Source: Neofamilia sp964346535
GTDB taxonomy: Bacteria > Bacillota > Clostridia > Tissierellales > Peptoniphilaceae
Direction: 5' to 3'
DNA length: 31,306 bases
NCBI GenBank assembly: GCA_964346535.1
Contig: CAYFUN010000012.1
Location: forward strand, 1 to 31,306
Position numbers and translations under genes: made by a program. This document shows, one piece after another, positions 1 to 8,020 of the stretch. Below the pieces are notes generated by a model. The model made no database searches and was not told where the DNA came from. It saw only the letters and a list, made by a program, of their open reading frames with translations. How positions within the stretch are numbered: the stretch's first letter is position 1; every line of letters begins with the position of its first letter.

Positions 1-28
1 AAAATCTGCCTCATTTTAAATAGTATTT

Positions 29-1375
29 TTAAAAGGCTACCTTTAAAGCCAAGGCAACTATAGTGAGAATTAAAGCTGCTGGAACATAAACATATCTTCC
101 CAGCTTGTACCAAATTTCGCTGGCCTTGCTAGTAGCACCTAGGTTTACTTCTTCCATTAAGTCTTCTTTCTTCATAACCCAGAACCAAGAAATTGCTCCA
201 ATTGTCGCTCCAATTGGAATAATATAAATTGAAACTAGGTCCATCCATGGTCCCCAGCCGCCTAAAATTGCTCCAGGAGTTTCAGCTATAGGTTCCATAA
301 ATACTCCAATGCCAAAGCAAACTAGACCCATGCCAATAATTCCAGGAATCCTTTTTACCCTAGGGAACCTGTGCATTATTGATTCTAAAACTACTTCAAA
401 CATGTTTTGTATAGATGAAATACCACCAAATAATACAGCTGTGTACATAATAATGGCAAAGGCTCTACCAAGTGGCATGTCTTGGAAAATAGTTGGAAGA
501 GTTACAAATAATAGGCCTGGCCCTCCTCCACTTTCAACCATACCGTAGGCAAAAACTGCTGGTATCATAACCAAGGCTGCAATCATTGCTGCTATAGAGT
601 CAAACAAGGCTGTGTTCTTAGCTCCATAAATAACATCTTCATCTCTTGACAAATAAGCTCCATAAACAATCATTCCAGAGCCTGTAATTGATAGGGAGAA
701 GAATGCCTGACCCATAGCCGCTATCCAAACCTTAACGTCAGCAAGTTTTGACCAGTTAGGTGCAAATAAGAACTTGTAGCCGTCAAAGGCACCTGGAAGT
801 ATGGCTACTCTAACTGCCATTATAAAAAATAATATAAAGAAAAGTGGCATCATAATTTTATTAGTTTTTTCAATAGATTCTGCCCCTAATAAAAGTGTAA
901 GTAAGGATACTAAAATAATTACTAGGTGATAAGGAACTACTGAGAAGTTTTTAAAGGCAAAAGATGCAAACCAAGTAGATGTATCTAGGGTCATCATCTC
1001 GCCTGTTATAGATGCAGTAAGGCCCTTTAAAATATAAGAAATAATTACTGCATAACCAATAGCTATACACATAGAACCAAGGAGCGGAATAAATCCAACG
1101 ATTCTACCGACTTTTCTAGAAGATTCTCCCCTAGTTGCCCAAGCCATTTCATAGGCACCTAGAGTTCCTGTTTTCGCCCTTCTACCAACTGCATACTCAG
1201 CAGAAAGGCCTACATATGCAAAGAGAATAATAAATAGAAAATAAGGAACTAGGAAGGCAAAGCCTCCATTTTCAACAACCTTGTAGGGAAAGCCCCATAC
1301 ATTTGCCATTCCTACAGCGGACCCAACGCAGGCTAGAATAAAGCCCCATTTGCTTTTAAATTTAGATTCATTCAT
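29..1375 (-). CDS. NSS-family sodium:amino acid symporter, probable tyrosine importer
   Basis: Inner-membrane, sodium-coupled transporter of the neurotransmitter:sodium symporter (LeuT/Tyt1) family, 448 aa. The N-terminal segment at residues 14-30 carries the family signature GSAVGMANVWGFPY, which forms the unwound TM1 and the sodium and substrate sites; the next helix contains VENGGFAFLVPY. Eleven to twelve hydrophobic segments can be counted. It starts at an ATG preceded by AAGGAGA. It lies 105 bp downstream of tyrosine phenol-lyase, with a terminator hairpin between them, so it probably depends on readthrough or on a weak promoter I could not define. Substrate is inference: the family includes tryptophan (TnaT) and tyrosine (Tyt1) importers, and the neighbour cleaves tyrosine. 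No clear terminator is visible in the 28 bp left after its stop codon. Confidence 0.9.
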   Translation of the reverse strand: MNESKFKSKWGFILACVGSAVGMANVWGFPYKVVENGGFAFLVPYFLFIILFAYVGLSAEYAVGRRAKTGTLGAYEMAWATRGESSRKVGRIVGFIPLLGSMCIAIGYAVIISYILKGLTASITGEMMTLDTSTWFASFAFKNFSVVPYHLVIILVSLLTLLLGAESIEKTNKIMMPLFFILFFIMAVRVAILPGAFDGYKFLFAPNWSKLADVKVWIAAMGQAFFSLSITGSGMIVYGAYLSRDEDVIYGAKNTALFDSIAAMIAALVMIPAVFAYGMVESGGGPGLLFVTLPTIFQDMPLGRAFAIIMYTAVLFGGISSIQNMFEVVLESIMHRFPRVKRIPGIIGMGLVCFGIGVFMEPIAETPGAILGGWGPWMDLVSIYIIPIGATIGAISWFWVMKKEDLMEEVNLGATSKASEIWYKLGRYVYVPAALILTIVALALKVAF

Positions 1376-1427
1376 GACTTTCTCCTTGTAATGTTATGTG
1401 GGAAAACTTTTCGATTTTGTTTATAAA

Positions 1428-1457
1428 AATAGCTATGCCATCTAAGGCATAGCTATT
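1428..1457 (-). terminator. Rho-independent terminator after tyrosine phenol-lyase
   Basis: A perfect 12-bp stem AATAGCTATGCC / GGCATAGCTATT with a 6-nt loop is followed on the minus strand by TTTTATAAAC. It lies 23 bp beyond the tpl stop codon and before the transporter, so it may limit how much tpl transcript continues into the transporter gene. Confidence 0.85.
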
Positions 1458-1480
1458 AAATTTTTAAGGTTTTCTATTTT

Positions 1481-2872
1481 TTAAACATGTTCAAATCTAG
1501 CAGTAAAGAATCTTAGTTGTTTTGGTTCGTAAACGAATTTAAGTCCTCTAATATCTTCTCTGTGCTTGTAAAGTTTTATAACAGCGTCAGCAACTATATC
1601 CATGTGTTTGTAAGTGTAAACTCTTCTTGGAATAGTTAGTCTAACAGTTTCTAGTTTTGGAACGTGGTTTTCACCAGTCTTTGGATCTCTACCAGCAGAA
1701 ACAATTCCTCTTTCCATTGATCTAACTCCTGCTTCAACATAAAGAGCTGCAGCTAGAGCTTGAGCTGGGAATTGGTCTTGTGGAATGTGTGGGCAGAATC
1801 TCTTAGCGTCTAGGAATACTGCGTGGCCACCAACTGGTTCGATAATTGGAATACCAGCTTCTAATAGCCTATCTCCAAGATATCTAATTTGTTTAACTCT
1901 GTATTCAATATAAGAGTCTTGTAGAGATTCTTTTAAGCCAATTGCTATAGCTTCCATGTCTCTACCAGCCATACCACCGTATGATGGCATACCTTCAAAT
2001 ACTACAACAAATTCTTTAGCCTTGCCAAATAGTTCGTCGTCGTTCATAGCTAAGAATCCACCGATATTTACGATACCGTCTTTTTTACCTGACATTGTTG
2101 CACCGTCAGCATAGCTAAACATTTCTTTTACGATTTCAGCAATTGATTTATCTTGGTAGCCTTCTTCTTGTTCTTGGATAAAGAATGCATTTTCAGCAAA
2201 TCTTGTACAGTCGTACATAACTTTAATTCCAAGTGGCTTACAATATTCGCTAACTTCTCTCATGTTCTTCATTGATACTGGTTGTCCACCTGCTAGGTTT
2301 ACAGTAACAGCTAAGCAAACATAAGCTATATTTTCAGCGCCTTTTTCTTCAACTAATTTTTTAAGTTTATCTAGGCAGATATCTCCCTTAAATGGAATAT
2401 TAAGGCCTGCATCATGGGCTTCGTCTCTAATTATGTCTACGAAAATACCGCCGTTAGCTTCTTGGTGGTATCTAGTTGTAGTAAAGTACATGTTTCCAGG
2501 TACGTATTGGCCTGGTTTAATGGCTATTTTAGAAAGAATATTTTCTGCTCCTCTACCTTGGTGAGTAGGAACAACGTGTTTAAAGCCAAAAATGTCTTGA
2601 ACTGTTTTTTCAAGATGTAGCCAGTTTCTAGATCCTGCGTAAGCTTCGTCTCCAATCATCATACCAGCCCATTGTTTGTCAGACATAGCATTTGTACCAG
2701 AGTCAGTAAGTAGGTCTATATAGCAGTCTTCACTCTTTAGTAAGAAAGTGTTATAGCCAGCTTCTTTTATAGCCTTTTCTCTATCTTCCTTAGTAATAGT
2801 CTTAACAGTTTCTACAGTCTTAATTTTAAAAGGTTCTGCAGGGTACTTCTTTAAATCAAAAACATCTACCAT
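1481..2872 (-). CDS. tpl: Tyrosine phenol-lyase (beta-tyrosinase)
   Basis: PLP-dependent beta-elimination of L-tyrosine to phenol, pyruvate and ammonia in the cytosol; 463 aa. It closely follows remembered Citrobacter freundii TPL with a 7-residue N-terminal offset (YPAEPF at 10-15). The PLP lysine is Lys264 (MSGKKDG), and Asp221 and Arg224 (YDCTRFAEN) bind the cofactor. The residues that separate TPL from tryptophanase are present: Thr131 (TTTRYHQ), Arg388 (SMERG, where tryptophanase has VEIG) and Phe455 (LRFFTARF). Tyr78, the general acid, is kept. The ATG lies 8 nt after AAGGAGG. It has its own consensus promoter and terminator. Tryptophanase is the only serious alternative and the Arg388 context argues against it. 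Confidence 0.93.
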   Translation of the reverse strand: MVDVFDLKKYPAEPFKIKTVETVKTITKEDREKAIKEAGYNTFLLKSEDCYIDLLTDSGTNAMSDKQWAGMMIGDEAYAGSRNWLHLEKTVQDIFGFKHVVPTHQGRGAENILSKIAIKPGQYVPGNMYFTTTRYHQEANGGIFVDIIRDEAHDAGLNIPFKGDICLDKLKKLVEEKGAENIAYVCLAVTVNLAGGQPVSMKNMREVSEYCKPLGIKVMYDCTRFAENAFFIQEQEEGYQDKSIAEIVKEMFSYADGATMSGKKDGIVNIGGFLAMNDDELFGKAKEFVVVFEGMPSYGGMAGRDMEAIAIGLKESLQDSYIEYRVKQIRYLGDRLLEAGIPIIEPVGGHAVFLDAKRFCPHIPQDQFPAQALAAALYVEAGVRSMERGIVSAGRDPKTGENHVPKLETVRLTIPRRVYTYKHMDIVADAVIKLYKHREDIRGLKFVYEPKQLRFFTARFEHV

Positions 2873-2925
2873 TAAAATATCCTCCTTAGTTTTCTTTGAA
2901 AATGTTTTCTTATCTTCACAAGTTT

Positions 2926-2954
2926 ATAATAGCAAAGTTTTTTATTCCTGTCAA
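2926..2954 (-). promoter_or_regulatory. Sigma-A promoter of tpl
   Basis: On the minus strand, -35 TTGACA (2949-2954), a 17-nt spacer, and -10 TATTAT (2926-2931). This is the best match to the vegetative consensus in the window. Predicted transcription starts near 2919, giving a leader of about 47 nt that ends in AAGGAGG. Confidence 0.85.
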
Positions 2955-3195
2955 TTTTTTATTATTATAGTAATAAACTTTTCTTATTTGAAATTTTATC
3001 CTATAAGTTTTCATTTTAGTCTATTTAGTTTGAATATTTTAGATGATTTTTGAATTAAATAAGTTTTCATTTTCATTTTGCATCTTTTTTGTCTTTTGTG
3101 TTTTTAATTTTTATTTTAAAATGATAAATTTTAAGGTCTAACTTTAAATTTTTTCTGTCAGCTAGATAAATATTATAAAAGATTGCAAATAAAAA
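2955..3195. promoter_or_regulatory. AT-rich region upstream of tpl with direct repeats
   Basis: No gene is seen in this spacer. It contains an exact 15-bp direct repeat, ATAAGTTTTCATTTT, at 3003-3017 and 3059-3073 (56 bp apart), and a near-palindrome of AAATTT blocks around 3127-3152. These lie 50 bp or more upstream of the tpl -35 and could be activator sites, but the base composition is so AT-rich that chance is a real alternative. Confidence 0.35.
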
Positions 3196-3225
3196 AGGCT
3201 CCTTAAGTTTTAACTTAAAGAACCT
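3196..3225 (-). terminator. Rho-independent terminator after the HutD-family gene
   Basis: On the minus strand AGGTTCTTTAAG pairs with CTTAAGGAGCCT over 12 positions (two G-U pairs), with loop TTAAAA, followed directly by TTTTTTATTT. It lies 13 bp beyond the stop codon at 3239 and closes the kinase-peptidase-HutD unit. Confidence 0.88.
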
Positions 3226-3238
3226 CTGCTTACTTATT

Positions 3239-3811
3239 TTATTTTACTTGAAACACAGTCATTAATACTGGCGATTTTATTTCTATTAGTTTAAGGTCTC
3301 CTACTTGGTCTTTAGTTTTTAAAAGATAAAGTGTCTTAGCAGGAAGATTTTTCTTCTCCCCATTAAGGTCTAAGACAAAGTCTTCCTTGGAGAAAAAGCT
3401 GTAAATATGGTTTGCTTTTAAGTTAATTGTCTGAGGATCAGAAAAAACTTTAAAGTCTCCTCTGCCTTCTTTTGAAAAAATAAAGTTATAGTCCCTACAG
3501 TCTAAAGAATTTTCAGAAAAAGTTTCCCAGCCTCCATCGAAAAATTCTGGTTCAAGTAGGTCAAGTTGTCTCTTGTATAGATTTTTGTGGTCTACTGATA
3601 GCTTTCCTTCTAGGGGAAGGATGTACCTGTAGTAGTTAGAAAAGTCTGAAAAAGTTGACTCAGTACCTGTAAAGGTCGCTGATGAAATTCTAAATAAAAA
3701 ATCTTTTTTAGAAAAGTCTGCGTCTTCTGGATAAATATATAGCTGGCCAGTCTCTCCTCCAGACCACTTTGTAGTAATAAAATCTTCTGCTTTAATTATT
3801 TTTTCTTCCAT
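3239..3811 (-). CDS. HutD/Ves family protein
   Basis: 190-aa cytosolic protein of the HutD/Ves family, a bicupin-like fold of unclear biochemical role that is often found beside histidine-utilisation genes. The N-terminal motif WSGGETGQLYIYP (residues 16-28) and the FRISSATFTG segment (about 40-49), followed by FSDFSNYYRYILPLEG, match the family pattern. It starts at ATG after AAAGGAGA. It follows the M42 peptidase by 50 bp, a gap that holds a 7-bp AT-rich hairpin at 3835-3858 without a U-tract, so cotranscription is likely. No hut gene is present in the window, so a link to histidine breakdown cannot be argued from context. Confidence 0.82.
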   Translation of the reverse strand: MEEKIIKAEDFITTKWSGGETGQLYIYPEDADFSKKDFLFRISSATFTGTESTFSDFSNYYRYILPLEGKLSVDHKNLYKRQLDLLEPEFFDGGWETFSENSLDCRDYNFIFSKEGRGDFKVFSDPQTINLKANHIYSFFSKEDFVLDLNGEKKNLPAKTLYLLKTKDQVGDLKLIEIKSPVLMTVFQVK

Positions 3812-3861
3812 AATATCTCCTTTGCTTGTAGGCCTTATAACTTTAGCTCTTGTTATAAAAA

Positions 3862-4893
3862 TTATTTGCCTAATACATAGGCTAAAACTAAGTTAGCTGA
3901 TGCTAAAATTCCATCCTTGTGAGTTCTTTCATAGTGGTGGGTGGCGTCAACACCAGGTCCTATACATGCTGTTCTAACGTCTTTTCCCTGTCTCAAGGCT
4001 GCTGATGCATCTGAGCCATACCTTCTTGCTATATCAACTCTAAATGGAATTTCATTTGACTTACAAAGGTCGACCATAGTCTTTTTAATGCCATAGTCAT
4101 ATGGAGTTGATGAGTCTTTGGCAAAAATTGTTACAGCTTTTTCTGAAGAAGTATTAGTTCCACCAACAGTTCCTATGTCTACAGCAATTACTTGAGAACA
4201 GTTTTCTGGTATGTGATAAAGGCCGTGGCCAATTTCTTCGTAGTTGGCTATATAAAAGTAAGTTTGGTATTTTGGTTTTTCTTTAGCTTCCATTAGGGCC
4301 TTACAAACTCCCAGTTGAATGGCCACACAAATTTTATCGTCTATGTGTCTAGACTTGACATAGCCGTTTTCTGTTAGGGTAAATCTTGGGTCAAAGCTTA
4401 CGAAGTCTCCAACTTCAATTCCTAGGCCTCTAGTTTCCTTAGCTGATCTAACATCATTGTCTAGTCTTATTTCCATGTTGTCTTCTTTTCTCTCTTCACT
4501 TGCATCTGCAAAAATGTGGACAGAAGCTTTTTCTGGAAGTAGGGATCCTGAATAAACTTTTCCAGAGTCAGTGTGGACTAAGGCGTTTTCACCTTCAATT
4601 GATCCCCAGGCAAAGCCGCCAACACTTGCTAGCTTTAACCTGCCATTGTCTTTAATATCTAAGACCATAGCGCCTAGAGTGTCTACATGAGAGGTTAATA
4701 GTATACTGTTGTCATTGTCTTTGCCGTCAATAACTCCATAAACTGCTCCCTTGTTAGTTGTAAAGACTTTTACTCCAAGCTTTTCAAATTCTTTTTTTAC
4801 ATAGGCCATGGCTTCTTCTGTGTAGCCAGATGGACTAGGGATTTTTACTAAATCTTCAAATGTTTTAATTATATAGTCTAAATTTATTTTCAT
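3862..4893 (-). CDS. M42 family metallopeptidase (tetrahedral aminopeptidase)
   Basis: 343-aa cytosolic metallo-aminopeptidase of family M42, which forms large tetrahedral dodecamers that trim peptides. The dinuclear metal site is visible: His69 and Asp71 (TSHVDTLG), bridging Asp185 (RHIDDK), catalytic Glu219 followed by Glu220 (NYEEIGHG), Asp239 (AVDIG), and a C-terminal His at 319 or 320 (ATHHYERTH). The N-terminal VKIPSPSGYTEEA motif is typical of the family. The ATG follows AAGGAGG and begins 15 bp after the lipid kinase stop, indicating cotranscription. Peptide trimming fits an amino-acid-fermenting anaerobe, but the residue preference cannot be read from the sequence. Confidence 0.9.
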   Translation of the reverse strand: MKINLDYIIKTFEDLVKIPSPSGYTEEAMAYVKKEFEKLGVKVFTTNKGAVYGVIDGKDNDNSILLTSHVDTLGAMVLDIKDNGRLKLASVGGFAWGSIEGENALVHTDSGKVYSGSLLPEKASVHIFADASEERKEDNMEIRLDNDVRSAKETRGLGIEVGDFVSFDPRFTLTENGYVKSRHIDDKICVAIQLGVCKALMEAKEKPKYQTYFYIANYEEIGHGLYHIPENCSQVIAVDIGTVGGTNTSSEKAVTIFAKDSSTPYDYGIKKTMVDLCKSNEIPFRVDIARRYGSDASAALRQGKDVRTACIGPGVDATHHYERTHKDGILASANLVLAYVLGK

Positions 4894-4908
4894 TTTTTCC
4901 TCCTTATT

Positions 4909-5817
4909 TTATCTAGGCTTATCAAAGAAAGCCCAGTTTATTCCATTTTCTATTATTTTTACATTAATTTCATTGGCCTTATAAATTTCTCCATCAATAT
5001 TATAGGTTAAAAGTTTGTTTGAAGAAATGTTAAGACCCTTGACCCTATCTTCAGATATTAGTGGGTGACCTAAATGACTTCCCTTTTTATATTTTCTCAA
5101 AAGCGGAAGCACTTCATAAAGGGACATTTTCTTTGCCAAAACTAAATTTAAAAGCCCGTCATCTAAAAGAGCATCTGGTGCAGGATTAAAACCTGACCCA
5201 TAATAACTTCCATTACAAAGGGCTATAATTAAATATGAATCAGAAATTATTTTTTCACTGCCATCTGCTAAAATCATTTTTAAAGTCAGGTCTTCATAGA
5301 CTAAATTTAAAAGCGACTTTACTGCCGCCCTTAAAAAGGCTTTTTCTTTAAGTCTTGGGTTTTTTGCTAAAAGCTCATAGGTTCTTTCTAGAACATAGGT
5401 ATCGAAGCCAAGAGACATAACATTGATACAATATTCTTCGTTTACTCGCATTATATCAATTGGTCTAATTATTGGGTCAAAGGTATCTTCGATTTTAAAA
5501 TTTTTGTAGTCAAAGTTTTTAGAAAAGTCGTTGGCTGTTCCCATGGGAATTAATCCTAGGGCTGCCTTGGTCCCTGCAAGGATATTAGAAACTTCACCTA
5601 GACTTCCGTCTCCTCCACATACAATGACAACTTTGTCTGCAGGATCATCTTTAATAAAATCTCTGGCATATTCTTTGGCCGAGTCCTTGTTTTCAGTTGT
5701 CCTAATTATAAGTTCGTCTTCTCTATTATTTCTTTTATAAATTCTTAATATACTTTTTTCAAAGGCCTTAAAGTCTCTAGACCCAGCCTTGCTACTAAGG
5801 ATAAATAATTTCTTCAT
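4909..5817 (-). CDS. Diacylglycerol kinase family lipid kinase (DgkB/YegS-like)
   Basis: 302-aa ATP-dependent lipid kinase of the DAGK catalytic family. The nucleotide-binding loop CGGDGSLGEV is at 67-76 and the second conserved motif PMGTANDFSK at 91-100. The C-terminal half has the PAPDALLDDGLLNLVL segment of YegS/DgkB proteins and ends in the usual beta-sandwich. In Gram-positives DgkB recycles diacylglycerol released during lipoteichoic acid synthesis, but substrates of paralogues vary, so the exact lipid is inferred. It is the first gene of the unit with the M42 peptidase. The ATG lies 4-5 nt after AGGAG. A perfect DnaA box (5851-5859) sits about 34 bp upstream of the start codon. Confidence 0.88.
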   Translation of the reverse strand: MKKLFILSSKAGSRDFKAFEKSILRIYKRNNREDELIIRTTENKDSAKEYARDFIKDDPADKVVIVCGGDGSLGEVSNILAGTKAALGLIPMGTANDFSKNFDYKNFKIEDTFDPIIRPIDIMRVNEEYCINVMSLGFDTYVLERTYELLAKNPRLKEKAFLRAAVKSLLNLVYEDLTLKMILADGSEKIISDSYLIIALCNGSYYGSGFNPAPDALLDDGLLNLVLAKKMSLYEVLPLLRKYKKGSHLGHPLISEDRVKGLNISSNKLLTYNIDGEIYKANEINVKIIENGINWAFFDKPR

Positions 5818-6303
5818 TGGTCTCCTAATAAGTGTTTGTTTATATTTTTCTGTGGATAAGTTTATCTTTTCTCCCCAAGAAAATAAAAAATGAATTTTTT
5901 CACTTTTTCCTTAATTTTTTCTTAAGCTTTTCTCGTTTAATTTTGTCAAAGCCTTGTAATCACTAGCTTTTAGGTGTTTTTGTATTGTGAAAATCTTATA
6001 AAAAAGTTTTCATAAAGCCTGCTTAGGCCCTGGCTAGCTTTGGGGGCTTATCCCCATTATCCACAGCTCCTTGACTTTATCCACACTTTGGCTCTAAGGC
6101 CTATGGCTATGGGATTTTTCTATTTTTACTTAAAATATTTTATAGGCTTTATATCAGCTATATGAAATATTTGTTTTACTCTTACTTTCAAATATTAATT
6201 TTAAGTAAAGTCTATAAAGTTTTTAAGCCTCTTTAATTATACAAGAAATCTCCTATAAAAAAAGCATTTTAAAAGAAATTTTTATTTATTATAAGAAATT
6301 TAA
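5818..6303. promoter_or_regulatory. Gene-free spacer with DnaA-box cluster
   Basis: AT-rich spacer between udp and the lipid kinase. Perfect DnaA boxes (TTATCCACA) lie at 6057-6065 and 6077-6085 on the plus strand and at 5851-5859 on the minus strand. A one-mismatch box, TTATCCCCA, at 6048-6056 abuts the first. Two more features are a minus-strand TTGACA at about 5944-5949 without a convincing -10, and long A/T runs. No open reading frame with a ribosome binding site was found. The cluster could bind DnaA for titration, regulation of replication timing, or transcription control of the kinase operon. Confidence 0.65.
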
Positions 6304-6327
6304 AAGGTGCTAATAAGCTAGCACCTT
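6304..6327 (-). terminator. Rho-independent terminator after udp
   Basis: A perfect 9-bp stem AAGGTGCTA / TAGCACCTT with a 6-nt loop lies 8 bp after the udp stop. On the minus strand it continues TTTTAAATTTC, a modest U-tract. It closes the eight-gene nucleoside operon. Confidence 0.8.
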
Positions 6328-6334
6328 GATTTTT

Positions 6335-7087
6335 TTATTTGTTGTTTAAGATATCTTGTCTTATGCCTTCAATGGCCACTTTTATAGCAGAGTCAACATC
6401 GTGATTTTCAGGATTTGACATGCCTGCCTTTTGTCTTTCTTGGTTCCAAACAACTGAAAGCACACAGGCAGTTCTCGCCTTTAAAACTGATCCTAGGGTG
6501 AAGAGCGTTGATGATTCCATTTCTGATGCCAGACAATTTGCCATCTTGTAGGCCTCCCACTTGTTTTTAAGCATGTAGCCTACTGGCATCCTGTCAGGAT
6601 TGTGTTGGCCATAAAAAGAATCTTTACACTCTACAATTCCTGTATGAGTTTTATAGCCAAGGTCTCTGCTGGCCCTAACTAATTTTTCTGTAAGGTCAAA
6701 GTCTGCAACTGCTGGAAATTCTTTAGGAACATATTCGTCAGGAGTTCCGTCTAGTTTAATAGCAGCTGTTGCTATAATTACATCTCCACCAACAATATCT
6801 AATTGCATGGCTCCACAGGTTCCAACTCTAACAAAGTTTCTAACTCCTGTCATATAAAGCTCTTCTACTCCAATAGCAGTTGACGGGCCACCCATACCTG
6901 TTGACATAACTAGAACATTTTCTCCTTCAAGTTTTCCCAGATAGGTTAAATATTCTCTATTGTGGCCGATTTCTTTTGGATCTTCTAAATACTTGGCTAT
7001 GGCCTCAACCCTGCCTGGGTCTCCAGGTAAGATTGCATATTTAGCTCCATGAGAATCATCTAAGTCTATGTGATAAAGTTTATCCAT
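6335..7087 (-). CDS. udp: Uridine phosphorylase
   Basis: 250-aa nucleoside phosphorylase of the NP-1 family that splits uridine, and often deoxyuridine, with phosphate into uracil and (deoxy)ribose-1-phosphate. It resembles E. coli Udp throughout: LPGDPGRVEAIA near 20-31 (phosphate loop), GMGGPSTAIGVEEL near 64-77, RVGTCGAM near 87-94, and EMESSTLFTLG near 189-199, which holds the Glu-Met-Glu that contacts the ribose. The loop KDSFYGQHNPDRMP contains the probable base-binding residues. It is the last gene of the operon, 18 bp after the second permease. With cytidine deaminase upstream, cytidine entering the cell can go cytidine to uridine to uracil. Purine nucleoside phosphorylase is less likely from this pattern. 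Confidence 0.88.
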   Translation of the reverse strand: MDKLYHIDLDDSHGAKYAILPGDPGRVEAIAKYLEDPKEIGHNREYLTYLGKLEGENVLVMSTGMGGPSTAIGVEELYMTGVRNFVRVGTCGAMQLDIVGGDVIIATAAIKLDGTPDEYVPKEFPAVADFDLTEKLVRASRDLGYKTHTGIVECKDSFYGQHNPDRMPVGYMLKNKWEAYKMANCLASEMESSTLFTLGSVLKARTACVLSVVWNQERQKAGMSNPENHDVDSAIKVAIEGIRQDILNNK

Positions 7088-7105
7088 GAATAAATCATCC
7101 TTTCT

Positions 7106-8020
7106 CTAAGCTTGGCCTTTGAAATAAGGCTTAGAAAGTGCCTTTGGTGGGTCAGATTTCTTAACGAAAATTAAAATTAATAGGGTTAGTACATAAGGTA
7201 ACATGGCTAGGATTTGAGATGGAATTGCTGAGCCTGCTAAAAGTATAATTAAGGCTTGGGCAAAACCAAATAATAGACAGCCCATGGCTGCTCCAATTGG
7301 TTTCCAATTACCAAAAATTACGGCTGCTAAGGCAATAAAACCTTGGCCTGAAATAACTGTTGTTGTAAAGTTAGAAATTATTGCTAGGGTATAGGCTGCT
7401 CCACCTAGGCCTGCTAAAAATCCTGAAGCTAGGACACAAAGATACCTAGTTAAGGTTACATTAATACCTACAGTATCTGCTGCAGCTGGATGTTCGCCAC
7501 AGGCTCTAATTCTAAGTCCTGGTTTAGTCTTATATAAAAAGTACCATAGGAAGACAACAACTAAAAGGGCAATAAATACTGTTATGTCAACATCTGCCGA
7601 CCTAAATACTGGATTAGTAATTCCAAGGGAGGCAAAGAGTTTAGGCATTTTTCTAGCAACGTTTTTAGTTTGAGTTGCCCCATCAAATAAAAGTCTTGAT
7701 AAAAATATTGCTGCCCCTGGTCCAATAAAGTTTATGGCTATACCTGAAATAATTTGGTTGCCCTTACAGGTTATTGATACAAGGCCGTGTAAAAGAGCCA
7801 AGGCCATGCCAGCTAGACCTGCTGCAAAAAATCCCAACCAAGGATTGCCAGAAAAGTATCCAACTGCTGCTGCAGTAAAGGCACCTAAAGTCATCATACC
7901 TTCAATACCAATGTTGTCTACACCAGACCTCATTGATATTACTCCACTCATGGCGCCTAGAACTAAGGGAGCTGAGTACATTAATGTTAGGGATATGGCT
8001 AATAAAATAATTCTACTCAT
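7106..8020 (-). CDS. Nucleoside ABC transporter permease (NupQ/NupC-like)
   Basis: 304-aa inner-membrane permease of the BPD_transp_2 family, with about eight to ten hydrophobic segments. The motif MSGVISMRSGVDNIGIEGMMTLGA (broken here at residues 24-47; key part NIGIEGMM) is the conserved hallmark of nucleoside and sugar permeases of this class, and the EAA-like loop is represented by CGEHPAAADTVGINV near 174-188. Its first 8 nt overlap the end of the other permease gene, a usual sign of translational coupling. It pairs with that permease as a heterodimer fed by the BMP-type lipoprotein and powered by the duplicated ATPase. Bacillus NupQ and lactococcal NupC are the closest functional analogues from memory. 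Confidence 0.9.
   Translation of the reverse strand: MSRIILLAISLTLMYSAPLVLGAMSGVISMRSGVDNIGIEGMMTLGAFTAAAVGYFSGNPWLGFFAAGLAGMALALLHGLVSITCKGNQIISGIAINFIGPGAAIFLSRLLFDGATQTKNVARKMPKLFASLGITNPVFRSADVDITVFIALLVVVFLWYFLYKTKPGLRIRACGEHPAAADTVGINVTLTRYLCVLASGFLAGLGGAAYTLAIISNFTTTVISGQGFIALAAVIFGNWKPIGAAMGCLLFGFAQALIILLAGSAIPSQILAMLPYVLTLLILIFVKKSDPPKALSKPYFKGQA

Noticed and set aside
1481..2872. Tryptophanase instead of tyrosine phenol-lyase
   Set aside because: Arg388 in SMERG and Thr131 in TTTRYHQ are the TPL-type residues; tryptophanase has VEIG at the first position and a different context at the second.
3835..3858. Terminator between M42 peptidase and HutD-family gene
   Set aside because: The TTATAAC/GTTATAA stem is AT-only apart from one pair and is followed by GGCCTACAAG rather than a U-tract.
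5531..5740. Plus-strand ORFs of 60-105 codons scattered through the window
   Set aside because: All lie antisense inside well-supported genes, lack ribosome binding sites and show no family motifs; they are mirror images of the real genes.
5818..6334. Chromosomal replication origin at the DnaA-box cluster
   Set aside because: No origin-associated genes, and gene orientation does not switch across the spacer; a DnaA-binding regulatory locus fits better.
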